A stretch of 64,000 nt of DNA from Bradyrhizobium sp. CCGUVB1N3 (GCF_024199925.1 NZ_JANADR010000001.1:7133501-7197500), one strand, 5' to 3'; counted from the stretch's first letter, positions 1-8,507 are shown. A program made the numbers and translations. Notes: generated from the letters alone by a model not told the origin.

Positions 1-206
1 GCGATCGCGGCTTCGGCCGAGGCGGCGTCGGAGACGTCGCAGGTCACGGCGACGCCCTTGATCTCGGCCGCAACGGTTTCGGCGAGCTTGGTATTGAGGT
101 CGCAGACCGCGACCTTGGCGCCCTGCGCCGCCAGCTTGCGTGCGGTCGCCGCACCCAGTCCCGATGCGCCGCCGGTGACGATGGCTGCCTGATCCTTCAA
201 CAACAT
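1..206 (-). CDS. SDR family NAD(P)-dependent oxidoreductase, 5' part only
   Basis: The gene begins at the ATG complement of 204-206 and runs off the window start, so only the first 68 or so residues are seen. They form the start of a Rossmann fold: after MLLKDQAAIVTGG comes the TGGxxGLG dinucleotide loop, and the second strand ends in CDL, where an acidic residue usually selects NAD. A strong AAAGGAG ribosome site precedes the start. It lies 25 bp after feruloyl-CoA synthase on the same strand and probably belongs to that operon. The family oxidises hydroxyacyl-CoA or alcohol substrates; the specific substrate cannot be told from this fragment. Confidence 0.85.
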   Translation of the reverse strand, partial: MLLKDQAAIVTGGASGLGAATARKLAAQGAKVAVCDLNTKLAETVAAEIKGVAVTCDVSDAASAEAAI

Positions 207-231
207 GGCGTTCTCCTTTGGCGGATTGTTT

Positions 232-2115
232 CTAGGCGACCGATATCACACGGTCCGATGGATTTGCAGCATAGAGCTCGTCAATCAGCGCGGTGCGGTG
301 CTCGAGCACGGCGCGCTGGTTGATCGAGCCTTTGTCGGTGACCTCGCCCTTGTCGATCGAGAGCGGCGTGTCCAGAAGGATCGCGCGGGTGATCCTGGTT
401 GAGGAGCCGGTGGCCGAGCCGAGGAACTGGGTGAGGCGCTCGCGGAACGCCTCGCGGACCAGGCGGTCGCGCGCGGTGACGACGAGATCGTCGGCCGGCA
501 GCGTCGGATTGATCAAGCGGCAGCCATCGAGGTCGAGCACCACGAGCGCGGAAATCTCGTCGCGGTTGATGCCGGCGATGACGACGTCGCGCACCAGCGG
601 CGCGCAGGCCGCTGTGAGGCGCGCCCGCAAGGGGCCGACGCTGACCCAGGTGCCGCTCGCGAGCTTGAAGTCCTCGCTGACGCGGCCGTCGAAGTCGAAG
701 CCGGCATTGAGGTCATCCGGGTCGGCGGGCTTCAGCGCATCGCCGAGCTTGTAAAAGCCCTCCTCGTCGAAGGATTTTGCCGTGACTTCGGGCTGGCGCC
801 AGTAGCCAGGCATGACGTTCGGGCCCTTGCAGCGAACTTCCAGCTTGCCGTTGTTCGGCACGAGCTTGGCGTCATTGCCGGAGACGGGCAGGCCGACATG
901 GCCGGAGCGGCTGGTGCGTGGATTGACCGACATGAAGAACGGCGCGGTTTCGGTGGCGCCCAGTCCCGTCAGCATCGGGACGCGATAGCCCTTCTCCTTC
1001 ACCGCGAGCTCGTCGAGGCTGTTCCAGACGAAGGGAGAGAGCGCCGCGCCGGAGAAGAACATCGCGTGCAGGCGGTCGAAGAATTTTGCACGCAGGCCCT
1101 GGTCGTCGCGCAAGTACGGCAGTAGCGACTCGTAGCCTTTGGGCACGTTGAAATAGACTGTCGGCGAAATCTCCTGGAGATTGCGCACGGTCTCCTCGAT
1201 GCCGCCGGGCACCGGCTTTCCGGCATCGAGATACATCGAGCCGCCGTTGTAGAGCGTCAGGCCGATATTGTGATTGCCGCCAAATGTGTGGTTCCAGGGC
1301 AGCCAGTCGATGATGACCGGCGGCTCGTCCTTCAGGAACGCCAGCGTCTCGCGCAGCATCACCTGGTTGGCGCAGATCATGCGCTGGGTGTTGATGACCG
1401 CCTTGGGATTGCCTGTCGAGCCTGACGTCAGCAGGAATTTTGCGATCGTGTCGGGGCCGATTCTGTCGTGCTGCTCATCGAGCGCAGGATGGATCGGCGT
1501 CGCCATGAGGTCGGCGAGCAGCGTGACGTCGCGCCCCGGCACGGTGCCATAGGACGCGGCGATCTCGGTGCCGAGCGAGACGTTGATGGCAAGCGCGTCC
1601 GCAAACTTGTCTGCGTCCTCGGCAAAGACGAGGCCCGGCGTCAGCAGCTTCATCAGATAAGAGAGCTTGCCGTAGTCCCTGGAGACCAGCGAATAGGCCG
1701 GCGAAACCGGGCAGAACGGCACGCCGGCATAGTATGCGCCGAAGGCAAGCAGCACATGGTCGATCGAATTGCCGGAGAGGATGACGACAGGCTTCTCCGC
1801 CGACAGGCCGCGCTGGATCAGGCCGGAGGCGATGTGCCGGCTCGCGGTGAGCAGCTCGGCATAGGTGATCTTGCGCCAGCCGCGGCCGCCTTCGCGCTCG
1901 GCCATGAAGACGCGATCCGGCGTGGTCTTCGCCCAATGATGCAGGCGGTCAGTGATGCGAACCGGATAGTCGCCCAGCGGCTGTTCTGGCCGCAGGTAAA
2001 TCGTGCCGTCATCGCGCCGTTCGATGTTGACGACGGGATCGCCGAACGAGATCGGCCGCAGCGGGGAGGAGCTTGCGCCGCGCTCCGTGGTGGAAGAGGA
2101 CGGCTTCGCGCTCAT
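232..2115 (-). CDS. fcs: feruloyl-CoA synthase-like acyl-CoA synthetase
   Basis: A 627-residue ANL-superfamily adenylating enzyme that would activate ferulate or related hydroxycinnamates to their CoA thioesters with ATP. The phosphate-binding motif TSGSTGNPKA lies near residues 230-239, and the GLGATETAP motif, equivalent to the usual A5 region, is further on. Length fits bacterial feruloyl-CoA synthases rather than the shorter fatty-acid ligases. The chosen ATG overlaps the stop of the upstream crotonase gene by 4 bp (ATGA), indicating translational coupling. The reading frame stays open much further upstream, but that part lies inside the crotonase gene. Substrate assignment rests on family resemblance and the neighbours (crotonase, SDR, PobA). 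Confidence 0.82.
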   Translation of the reverse strand: MSAKPSSSTTERGASSSPLRPISFGDPVVNIERRDDGTIYLRPEQPLGDYPVRITDRLHHWAKTTPDRVFMAEREGGRGWRKITYAELLTASRHIASGLIQRGLSAEKPVVILSGNSIDHVLLAFGAYYAGVPFCPVSPAYSLVSRDYGKLSYLMKLLTPGLVFAEDADKFADALAINVSLGTEIAASYGTVPGRDVTLLADLMATPIHPALDEQHDRIGPDTIAKFLLTSGSTGNPKAVINTQRMICANQVMLRETLAFLKDEPPVIIDWLPWNHTFGGNHNIGLTLYNGGSMYLDAGKPVPGGIEETVRNLQEISPTVYFNVPKGYESLLPYLRDDQGLRAKFFDRLHAMFFSGAALSPFVWNSLDELAVKEKGYRVPMLTGLGATETAPFFMSVNPRTSRSGHVGLPVSGNDAKLVPNNGKLEVRCKGPNVMPGYWRQPEVTAKSFDEEGFYKLGDALKPADPDDLNAGFDFDGRVSEDFKLASGTWVSVGPLRARLTAACAPLVRDVVIAGINRDEISALVVLDLDGCRLINPTLPADDLVVTARDRLVREAFRERLTQFLGSATGSSTRITRAILLDTPLSIDKGEVTDKGSINQRAVLEHRTALIDELYAANPSDRVISVA

Positions 2116-2921
2116 GACTTTGGCTTCACCTTGGCGGTCTTGTGCTCGAGGAACTCGCGGATCCGGCGCTTGGCTTCCTTGTCGCTCTGGGCGACCGTCG
2201 CCATCAGCGATTCCATCAACAGGCCGGCCTGCGGATTGGCCTCTGCGATCATCGGCAGCGCCTGGAGGACGGCAAAATTCGTCAGCGGCGCGTTGGAGGC
2301 GATGCGCGCGGCGAGCTCGAGCGACTTCGTCAGCGAGCCACCTTCCTCGGTCAGATATTGCGCAAAGCCGTAGGAGGCGCCTTCGGTCGCGGGATAGACG
2401 CGGCCCGTCAGCATCATGTCCATCATTCGTGCGACACCGATCAGGCGCGGCAGCCGCACCGAGCCGCCGCCACCGACGAAGATGCCGCGCTGGCCTTCCG
2501 GCAGCGCGAAATAGGTCGAGGGCTCGGCGACGCGGATGTGCGCGGCGCAGGCCAGCTCCAGTCCGCCGCCGATCACCGCACCCTTGAGCGCCGCGATCAC
2601 GGGGACGCGGCTGTACTGGATGCGGTCGAACACCCGATGCCACATCTGGGAGTGCAGAAGGCCGCCGGTCGCGTCATGGTCGGTCAGCTCGGAAAGGTCA
2701 AGGCCGGAGGAGAAATGGTCGCCGATGCCATGGATGACGACCGCGCCGATGTCGTCCGGCAGCGTCGCAAAGCAGTCGCCGATCTCGTGAATGATGCCGT
2801 CATTGAGCGCATTGCGCTTGGCCGGCCGGTTCAGACCCACGGTCAAGACCCTGTCCGCCCTCTCGATCTTGAGCAGCGCATCAGGTCCCGCGGCTGCGGT
2901 CTCGGCGTTTCCCTGTGTCAT
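2112..2921 (-). CDS. ech: enoyl-CoA hydratase/isomerase family protein, likely hydroxycinnamoyl-CoA hydratase-lyase
   Basis: A 269-residue crotonase-fold enzyme. The oxyanion-hole segments are visible: HFSSGLDLSEL near residues 90-100 and GAVIGGGLELACAAHIR near 135-150. It is the first gene of an operon with feruloyl-CoA synthase (4-bp overlap) and an SDR. In that context it probably hydrates feruloyl- or coumaroyl-CoA and may cleave it to an aromatic aldehyde plus acetyl-CoA. Crotonases are hard to assign by sequence, so a plain enoyl-CoA hydratase is possible. An AT-rich palindrome sits just upstream of the start. Confidence 0.78.
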   Translation of the reverse strand: MTQGNAETAAAGPDALLKIERADRVLTVGLNRPAKRNALNDGIIHEIGDCFATLPDDIGAVVIHGIGDHFSSGLDLSELTDHDATGGLLHSQMWHRVFDRIQYSRVPVIAALKGAVIGGGLELACAAHIRVAEPSTYFALPEGQRGIFVGGGGSVRLPRLIGVARMMDMMLTGRVYPATEGASYGFAQYLTEEGGSLTKSLELAARIASNAPLTNFAVLQALPMIAEANPQAGLLMESLMATVAQSDKEAKRRIREFLEHKTAKVKPKS

Positions 2922-2937
2922 TTGCGTCCTTTTCAGA

Positions 2938-2960
2938 ATAGTTATGTTGTATAACGAATT
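2938..2960 (-). promoter_or_regulatory. palindromic AT-rich box upstream of ech (candidate operator)
   Basis: GTTAT-N5-ATAAC at 2941-2955 is a perfect inverted repeat lying 20-34 bp before the ech start, in otherwise GC-rich DNA. Similar AT-rich boxes precede dctP and pobA. The position fits repression by a MarR-type hydroxycinnamoyl-CoA-responsive regulator, which is an inference. Confidence 0.45.
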
Positions 2961-3033
2961 TCCGGAGAGTCAACAAGGGAGACGGGCCGCTGGGGGCGGG
3001 TGATCAGGGGCGGGTAAGGGAACGCCCCATACT

Positions 3034-3266
3034 CGCCGTCGTCCCGGCGAAGGCCGGGGACCCCCGCGCGAGCGCTTGCGCTCGTCGAGATAACCCCTGG
3101 GAGACGTTTTGCGAAGGCTGGTGGCCCGAGTTTTCCCGAACAACTCGATCCTGTGGGTATGGGTCCCGGGCTCGCGCTCCGCGCGCCCCGGGACGACGAG
3201 CGCAGTGTGAGGCGCCGCTATTGCCACACCCTCCGTCATTGCGAGCGAAGCGAAGCAATCCAGGAA
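3034..3266. repeat. cluster of dispersed palindromic repeats
   Basis: The gap between ech and the DUF3237 gene holds several dispersed repeat pieces. A CCGGGAC-type palindrome piece lies at about 3036-3070 and another at 3156-3197. A GTCATTGCGAGCGAAGCGAA motif lies at about 3235-3266. Related CCGGGAC-type units recur at 10526-10646, 42038-42165 and around the IS110 element. No gene is seen in this gap. Confidence 0.7.
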
Positions 3267-3290
3267 TGTCGTCGCGGAGGAGCGCCCGCC

Positions 3291-3749
3291 TCACATCACC
3301 TGATGCACGTCGATCACCACGCGGTCTGCGTGGCGCGCGGCTGAGGCCACGAAGATGTGCTGCATCAGCCAGCGGTACTTCTCGTGCCCGGTCTCGAACT
3401 TCGGCACGGTGCGGAAGTAGATCAGCGCGGGATCGACGGGCTCGCCGCGCTTGAGTTTTTGCAGCAGCTCGACGGGCCCGAAGCGGATGCCCTTGTTCTC
3501 GACATAGACAGTGGCGCCGTCGTCGGTCTCGAAGGCGTATCTGGCCTCCAGGTCGATCAGCTCGTTGGGGCGGATGATCTGGAAGTCGGCACCGAACGGC
3601 AAGACCTTGCCCTCGATCGCGCCATGCACCTCGCCTCCGATGATCGGGATGATGCGGCGGACACCGATGCCGGTCTCGCCGGCGGTAATGACATCGCCGA
3701 TGCGCGCGGTGATGGTGAAGACGTATTTGGTTACGAGGGCAGTGCTCAT
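3291..3749 (-). CDS. DUF3237 domain-containing protein
   Basis: A 152-residue protein that reads as one DUF3237 domain: strands such as FTITARIGD, a GGEVHGAIEGKVLPFGADF segment and a DLEARYAFETDDG segment. There is no signal peptide and no membrane segment. The biochemical role of this family is not established. It sits between the feruloyl-CoA operon and the TRAP transporter genes on the same strand, which suggests but does not prove a role in aromatic-acid use. Repeats separate it from both neighbours, so it may be transcribed on its own. Confidence 0.8.
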   Translation of the reverse strand: MSTALVTKYVFTITARIGDVITAGETGIGVRRIIPIIGGEVHGAIEGKVLPFGADFQIIRPNELIDLEARYAFETDDGATVYVENKGIRFGPVELLQKLKRGEPVDPALIYFRTVPKFETGHEKYRWLMQHIFVASAARHADRVVIDVHQVM

Positions 3750-3780
3750 AAATCACCTCTGACATGATGCGACGAACAGG

Positions 3781-3955
3781 CGCTGCTTTTCCTTCTCCCC
3801 TTGTGGGAGAAGGTGGCGCGCGTAGCGCGCCGGATGAGGGGTTGCGTCCACAAACTCTATTGCGCGAGATGCGTGCGCGGAGAGAGACCCCTCACCCGTC
3901 TCGCCGCTGCGCGGCGAGCCACCCTCTCCCACAAGGGGAGAGGCGAAGATAGCTC
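3781..3955. repeat. long imperfect palindrome, CTCCCCTTGTGGGAGA family
   Basis: The left arm begins with CTCCCCTTGTGGGAGA and the right arm ends with CTCTCCCACAAGGGGAG. Inner arms carry GCGCGCGTAGCGCGC and GCCGCTGCGCGGCG hairpins and complementary GATGAGGGG and CCCCTCACC segments. A second member lies at 12308-12527. The unit fills most of the gap after dctM and might also end transcription. Confidence 0.75.
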
Positions 3956-3983
3956 GCCGCGTGACGAGCAGCGCGATCATTCC

Positions 3984-5303
3984 CTAATGCGCCATCATCC
4001 GGGTCGGCAGCCAGGTTGCCAGCAGCGGGAAGGCGATCAGGATCACCAGACGCACCAGGTCGGTGGCCACGAACGGGATCACGCCTTTGAAGATGGTGGA
4101 GAAGGAGACGTCCTTCACCACGCTCTTGATGACGAAGACGTTCATGCCGACCGGCGGGTGGATCAGGCCGAGCTCCACCGTCATAACGATGATGACGCCG
4201 AACCAGATCGGATCGAAGCCAAGATGCGAGATCACGGGGAAGATGATCGGCACGGTGAGGATGATCATCGCCATGGCGTCCATCAGGCAGCCGAGCACGA
4301 GATACATCACCATGATCAGCGCCAGCACGCCGTAAGAGCCGAGGCCGAGGCCGGTGAGGAATTCCGTCACCTTCTGCGGGGTCTGCGTCACCGTCAGGAA
4401 ATAGCCGAAGATCAGCGCGCCGATCAGCACCGTGAACACGGCGGCCGCGGTACGCGTTGCCTGCAGGAGCGAGGCCAAAATCTTCTCGCGGTCGAGCCGC
4501 CCGGTAAGCACGCCGATGATGAAGGCGCCGGTGGCCCCGACGCCGCCGGCTTCCGTCGGCGTGAAGCGCGGCAGGAACGGCAGGCCGTAGAGGCCGCCGA
4601 TGACGAAGAGGAACAGCAGCACCGGCGCCCAGATGTCCTTGAGGCCCGCGAAGCGCTCGTTCCAAGGCAGCTTCTTGCCCTTTGGCAAGAAGTCCGGACG
4701 GAAGTATCCGATCAGGCCGATGGTGATCATGTACATGGTCATCGCGAGCAGGCCCGGGATGATGCCGGCGATGAAGAGCTTTCCGATGTCCTGCTCGGTG
4801 ATGATGCCGTAGACCGCGAGCACGGTGGACGGCGGCAGCATCGCACCCAGCGTGCCGCCGGCCGCGATCACGCCGGTGGCAAAGGATTGCGGATAGCCGA
4901 AGCGGCGCATCTCGGGATAGGCGACGGCGGAGAAGGTCGCAGCGGTCGCGACGGAGGAGCCGCAGATCGCGGCAAAGCCACCGCAGGCGCCGACGGTTGC
5001 AATGCCGAGGCCGCCGCGCAAATGGCCGACGAACCCGTTGGCAGCGCGGAACAGCTCGCGGCTCATGCCCGAATTGCTGACGAAGGAGCCCATCAGCAGG
5101 AACATCGGGATCACGCCAAAGGTGTAGTCGGTGACCGTTCGCATCGAGGTCTGGCCGACCAGTTTCAGCGCCGGCGTGGCGCCGACGAGATAGGAGAAGC
5201 CGGAGACGCCGACGAGGCCCATGGCCATACCGACGGGCACGCGCAGCAGCATCAGGAGAAATAAGGAAACGAAGCCGAGTACGGCGACGGCATCGGTGCT
5301 CAT
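3984..5303 (-). CDS. dctM: TRAP transporter large permease (DctM family)
   Basis: A 439-residue membrane protein with about a dozen hydrophobic segments, typical of the DctM subunit that forms the ion-coupled transport channel of TRAP systems. The start MSTDAVAVLGFVSLFLLML is chosen because the DctQ gene ends 2 bp upstream; the longer open frame would run back through dctQ. Segments such as GSSVATAATF and GGTLGAMLPPS are characteristic of the family. The genes are ordered dctP-dctQ-dctM on the minus strand, so the promoter is presumably the one before dctP at about 8500. Because an insertion sequence interrupts dctP, expression of this gene may be reduced or rerouted. Confidence 0.9.
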   Translation of the reverse strand: MSTDAVAVLGFVSLFLLMLLRVPVGMAMGLVGVSGFSYLVGATPALKLVGQTSMRTVTDYTFGVIPMFLLMGSFVSNSGMSRELFRAANGFVGHLRGGLGIATVGACGGFAAICGSSVATAATFSAVAYPEMRRFGYPQSFATGVIAAGGTLGAMLPPSTVLAVYGIITEQDIGKLFIAGIIPGLLAMTMYMITIGLIGYFRPDFLPKGKKLPWNERFAGLKDIWAPVLLFLFVIGGLYGLPFLPRFTPTEAGGVGATGAFIIGVLTGRLDREKILASLLQATRTAAAVFTVLIGALIFGYFLTVTQTPQKVTEFLTGLGLGSYGVLALIMVMYLVLGCLMDAMAMIILTVPIIFPVISHLGFDPIWFGVIIVMTVELGLIHPPVGMNVFVIKSVVKDVSFSTIFKGVIPFVATDLVRLVILIAFPLLATWLPTRMMAH

Positions 5304-5305
5304 GA

Positions 5306-5815
5306 TTACTCCGTCGCCTTCAGCTTGGGATCGTGCATTTCTTCGGGATGGAAGATCAGCCGGTAGGTGCGGATTGCGATCAGCAGCACCGCGGAGACGT
5401 CGCCGATCCAGGCGATCGCGAAGAACGGCCAGGTCGGCATGTGCATGTCGAAGGTCTGCACATTGTCGTTGTAGGTGCCGCGCACCTTGTCGAACAGCGT
5501 CCAGGTCTGCACGGTGACGACGAACAGCAGCACGAGCGTTGCGAACACGTCGATCCAGCGCTGATAGCGCGGGCTTGAATTGGCCCAGATCAGGTCGACG
5601 GTGATGTGCGTGCCGCGATAGGAGGTCGCGGCGATCCCCCAGAAGATCAGGATGCCGAGCAGCATGCGGCCGATGTCGAAGGAATCGGGGATCGCATAGT
5701 TCAGCGTGTTGCGCAGCAGGACAGAAACGAAGATGTCGAGCGCGACAAGGCCGACGAAGCCGGCCGCGATCCATTCGATCGTATCGATAAAGCGATCCAT
5801 CCAGGCGCGCTTCAT
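5306..5815 (-). CDS. dctQ: TRAP transporter small permease (DctQ family)
   Basis: A 169-residue protein with four hydrophobic segments, as expected for DctQ, which pairs with DctM in the inner membrane. The start MKRAWMDRF is preceded by AAAGGGATC; the frame is open further upstream, but that stretch is intergenic repeat. The conserved segment FWGIAATSYRGTHITVDLIW is present. It ends 2 bp before dctM. The next gene upstream is the broken dctP. Confidence 0.88.
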   Translation of the reverse strand: MKRAWMDRFIDTIEWIAAGFVGLVALDIFVSVLLRNTLNYAIPDSFDIGRMLLGILIFWGIAATSYRGTHITVDLIWANSSPRYQRWIDVFATLVLLFVVTVQTWTLFDKVRGTYNDNVQTFDMHMPTWPFFAIAWIGDVSAVLLIAIRTYRLIFHPEEMHDPKLKATE

Positions 5816-5871
5816 GGGGTGGTGATCCCTTTGCGTGATGTCATTTGCTTGCGTCCGGTCCTGCCGCGCAC

Positions 5872-6052
5872 TCCAGCTCGCCCCGCTTGCGGGGAGAGGT
5901 CGGAATGCGCGCGTGAGCGCGGATTCCGGGTGAGGGGGACTCTCCGCGAGTCCATCCGTCACCATCTTTGCGGAAGCGGCCCCTCACCCCAACCCTCTCA
6001 GCGCGAGCGAAGCTCGTCGCGCCCCCCGTAAGAACGGGGAGAGGGTGGGGAA
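5872..6052. repeat. palindromic repeat unit between dctQ and dctP
   Basis: The unit carries CGCCCCGCTTGCGGGGAGAG near the left end and CGTAAGAACGGGGAGAGGGT near the right end, with GAGGGGGACTC and GGCCCCTCACCCC arms between. It fills the 260-bp gap in the TRAP operon. Confidence 0.65.
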
Positions 6053-6075
6053 GAGCTTACCGCAGCATCGCAGCG

Positions 6076-6963
6076 TCACTCCGCCAGCGCGTTGTACTTC
6101 TTCAGCGAGGCCTTCAGCTCGGCGAGCGCCGCGTCCGGATCAGTGCCGGTCTTCTTCACGCCATCGCCCCAGGTCTTGACCAGCGGCTCCGCCGCCTTCT
6201 TCCAGGACGCGGTCTGTTCCGGGTTCAGCTTGTAGACCTCGTGACCCTCTTCCGCCTTGATCTTGTCGATGCCGGCATCCTCGAACTTGCCCCAGTGCTC
6301 GCCGACCACGCCGGCCATCTCGGTCGTGCAGTTCTTGTCGATCGCTGCCTTCTGCTTGTCGGACATCGCGTTGTACTTGTCCTTGTTGATGACGAAGACG
6401 AAGGTCGTGACATAGAGCGGCGCCTCCATGTCGTACTTCGTCACTTTGTCGATGCCGAACAGCAACAGCGAGCCCCAGGGAAAGGTAACGCCGTCGGCGA
6501 CGCCGCGCTCGATGATGTCGCGCACCTCAGGCGCAGACGACTGCACGTTGGTGCCGCCGAGCGCGGTGACGAAATTCGCCATGGTGGCGTGGGCCGGGCG
6601 GATCTTCAGGCCCTTCACATCCTCCGGCACCACGATCTTCTTGGTGCGGGAGTGGAAGGAGGAGGGAGAATGGACGAAGGCGAGGCAGTATTTGACGTCC
6701 TTCATCTCCTTCTCGGCATATTTGCGATACCAGGCATCGAGCCCCATCGAGCCTCCCTTGGCGTCCGAGACCAGGAACGGCAATTCGCCGGCGCCGACGA
6801 TCGGGAAGCGCCCGGGCTGGTAGCCGGGATTGACGTAGGTGACGTCGGCGATGCCGTCGCGCGCCATGTCGTAATGGTCGAACGCCTTGCCGAGCTGCTG
6901 CGCCGGGAACACCTTGCTCTTGATGGTACCGCCGGAGTCCTTCTCCACCGCGGCAGCCCAGTC
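6076..6963 (-). pseudogene. dctP: TRAP binding protein DctP, 3' part (disrupted)
   Basis: This fragment encodes the last 295 residues of a DctP-type periplasmic binding protein, from DWAAAVEKDSGGTIKSKV to KYNALAE. Typical family segments include FHSRTKKI, IRPAHATMANFVTALGGTNV and GVTFPWGSLLLFGIDK. The reading frame is intact but has no start of its own: going upstream it enters an IS3-family element at 6964. Joined to the piece at 8329-8460 it rebuilds a 338-residue protein of normal DctP length. With the insertion present, this locus cannot make a secreted binding protein, so the TRAP importer is probably non-functional unless another DctP substitutes. Confidence 0.93.
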
Positions 6964-7051
6964 AGAGCTGGCTCCGCAAATTCGGACAGTAGCTTGAGTG
7001 GATTTTCTGCCTGAGAGCGGCGAGGCTTCTTGCCGCGAATCAGGAGCGAAG

Positions 7052-7357
7052 ATGACGAAGAGGAGTCGCCGGACGCATTCTCCGGCATTCAAGGCAAAGG
7101 TGGCTTTGGCGGCCGTGAAGGGGGAGAAGACGTTGGCCGAGCTGGCGCAATTGTTTGATGTCCATCCGAACCAGATCACGACCTGGAAGACCCAACTCCT
7201 GGAAGGCGCCGCCGGAGTGTTTGGGCAGGACAACGGACCGGCCGAGGCGCCGGTCGATTTGAAGGCGTTACATGCCAAGATCGGCGAGCTTGCGTTGGAG
7301 AACGATTTTTTGTCCGGCGCGCTCACCAAGGCGGGCCTGCTGAGCGCAAAGCGATGA
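7052..7357 (+). CDS. IS3-family transposase OrfA
   Basis: A 101-residue helix-turn-helix protein, start MTKRSRRTHSP. It contains the pattern FKAKVALAAVKGEKTLAELA followed by FDVHPNQITTWK, which is the DNA-binding motif of IS3-family OrfA, and a C-terminal leucine-rich coiled-coil stretch (LHAKIGELALENDFL). A frame open further upstream was rejected in favour of the ATG at 7052. OrfA overlaps orfB by ATGA, and orfB is in the -1 frame. A fused OrfAB transposase by frameshifting is therefore possible, although no classical A6G slippery site is seen. Confidence 0.93.
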   Translation: MTKRSRRTHSPAFKAKVALAAVKGEKTLAELAQLFDVHPNQITTWKTQLLEGAAGVFGQDNGPAEAPVDLKALHAKIGELALENDFLSGALTKAGLLSAKR

Positions 7358-8181
7358 TCGACCGCGACCATGATCTGTCTGTCGTGCGCCAGGCGAAGGT
7401 CCTGAACCTTGCCCGCAGTACGGTTTACTATGAACCTCGGCCGGTTTCGGCCGAGGACCTTGTCTTGATGCGCCGGCTCGATGAGCTGCACCTCGATTAT
7501 CCCTTCGCAGGGGCGCGCATGCTGCGATCGCTGTTGCAGCGTGAGGGCATGCAGATTGGCCGCCGCCACGTCGCGACGCTGATGAAGCGCATGGGGATCG
7601 AGGCGATCTATCGCCGTCCGAACACGAGCAAGCCCGCACCGGGCCACAAGATCTACCCGTACCTATTGCGCGGATTGAAGATCGAGCGGCCGAACCAGGT
7701 CTGGGCAATGGACATCAGCTACATTCCGATGCGACGTGGATTCGTCTACCTCGCGGCGGTCGTCGATGTGTTCAGCCGACGGGTGTTGGTCCATCGCGTA
7801 TCGATCACGATGGAGACGATATTCTGCGTCGAAGCGCTCCAGGAGGCGTTGGCGAAGCACGGCAGGCCCGAGATCTTCAACACGGATCAGGGTAGCCAGT
7901 TCACCAGCCTCGACTTCACCGGCGTGCTGCTGGACGCGAACATCGCCATCAGCATGGACGGCAAGGGTGCCTGGCGCGACAACGTGTTCGTCGAGCGGCT
8001 GTGGCGCACTGTCAAATACGAGGAAGTCTATCTGCGTGCTTACGACAGCGTGCTCGAGGCGCGAGCATCGATTTCCAAATATCTGGCGTTCTACAACCGA
8101 GGACGTCCTCACTCGAGCCTTGACGAACGCACGCCCGACGAGGCTTACTTCGGCGCGCAAACGATGGTGACGGCCGCATGA
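7354..8181 (+). CDS. IS3-family transposase OrfB (DDE integrase core)
   Basis: A 275-residue protein with an rve-type integrase core. The catalytic triad is visible as D120 in WAMDISYIP, D178 in NTDQGSQFTS and E214 in FVERLWRTVKYEEVYL, with the D-35-E spacing typical of the family. The N-terminal part carries the HTH_21 region (YPFAGARMLRSLL). It starts inside the end of orfA. The gene is full length and has no internal stop, so the element may still be active. Confidence 0.95.
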   Translation: MIDRDHDLSVVRQAKVLNLARSTVYYEPRPVSAEDLVLMRRLDELHLDYPFAGARMLRSLLQREGMQIGRRHVATLMKRMGIEAIYRRPNTSKPAPGHKIYPYLLRGLKIERPNQVWAMDISYIPMRRGFVYLAAVVDVFSRRVLVHRVSITMETIFCVEALQEALAKHGRPEIFNTDQGSQFTSLDFTGVLLDANIAISMDGKGAWRDNVFVERLWRTVKYEEVYLRAYDSVLEARASISKYLAFYNRGRPHSSLDERTPDEAYFGAQTMVTAA

Positions 8182-8190
8182 TCGTCGCCA

Positions 8191-8248
8191 ACGATTTTGC
8201 TGCGGCTCTGGTCGGGCTTACGCCCTCCCGACGCCACAGCAAAATCGT
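8191..8248 (+). terminator. long hairpin at the 3' end of the IS3 element
   Basis: ACGATTTTGCTG (8191-8202) pairs perfectly with CAGCAAAATCGT (8237-8248). An inner GTCGGG/CCCGAC stem lies inside. It lies 10 bp after the orfB stop and could stop transcription or shield the transposase message. No clear T-run follows, so the terminator role is tentative. Confidence 0.5.
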
Positions 8249-8328
8249 AAAGCCCCGCCTTCAGCATAACCCGGCAGGAATCCACTTAATTTTCGCGGGG
8301 CGCTGTCCAAACAACCGGGGCCAGCTCT

Positions 8329-8460
8329 GTCTTCCAGCGACTTCTGGAGCGGATGCGAGGCTGGCACCCAGTGCGAGATCTTCAGGTCGAAATTTTTGTC
8401 CTGCGCGAAGGCAGGCGTCACGCTTGCTGCCAACAGCAACGCCAGACAGGCTTTCCTCAT
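8329..8460 (-). pseudogene. dctP: TRAP binding protein DctP, 5' part with signal peptide (disrupted)
   Basis: Starts at the ATG complement of 8458-8460, behind a GGGAGAGA ribosome site. It encodes a classical signal peptide, MRKACLALLLAASVTPAFA, with likely cleavage before QDKNFDLK, then the mature start KISHWVPASHPLQKSLE, typical of DctP proteins. The frame then enters the IS3 element and ends after about 50 foreign residues. The rest of the protein is at 6076-6963. Confidence 0.93.
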
Positions 8461-8507
8461 CGCTCGTCTCTCCCTGTTCTTGACCGCAGGCTTCTTCGGC
8501 CCGGTCT

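Larger units (their letters stand above)
6964..8328. mobile_element. IS3-family insertion sequence in dctP
   Basis: A complete 1365-bp element. Its ends are inverted repeats that begin AGAGCTGG and reach GGACAG 20 bp further in, with 20 of 26 positions identical. It is flanked by the direct repeat GTC (6961-6963 and 8329-8331), a 3-bp target duplication usual for this family. Removing the element and one GTC restores the dctP frame exactly (...SLED-WAAAVEK...). The element carries overlapping orfA and orfB transposase genes in opposite orientation to dctP. Confidence 0.95.

Noticed and set aside
2116..2643. Upstream extension of the feruloyl-CoA synthase frame to 803 codons
   Set aside because: The extra part lies in another frame of the crotonase gene; the family N-terminus and the ATGA overlap place the start at 2115.
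3801..5264. Long plus-strand frame rich in His, Asp and Glu
   Set aside because: Antisense shadow of dctM; composition reflects codon-position bias and no domain is visible.
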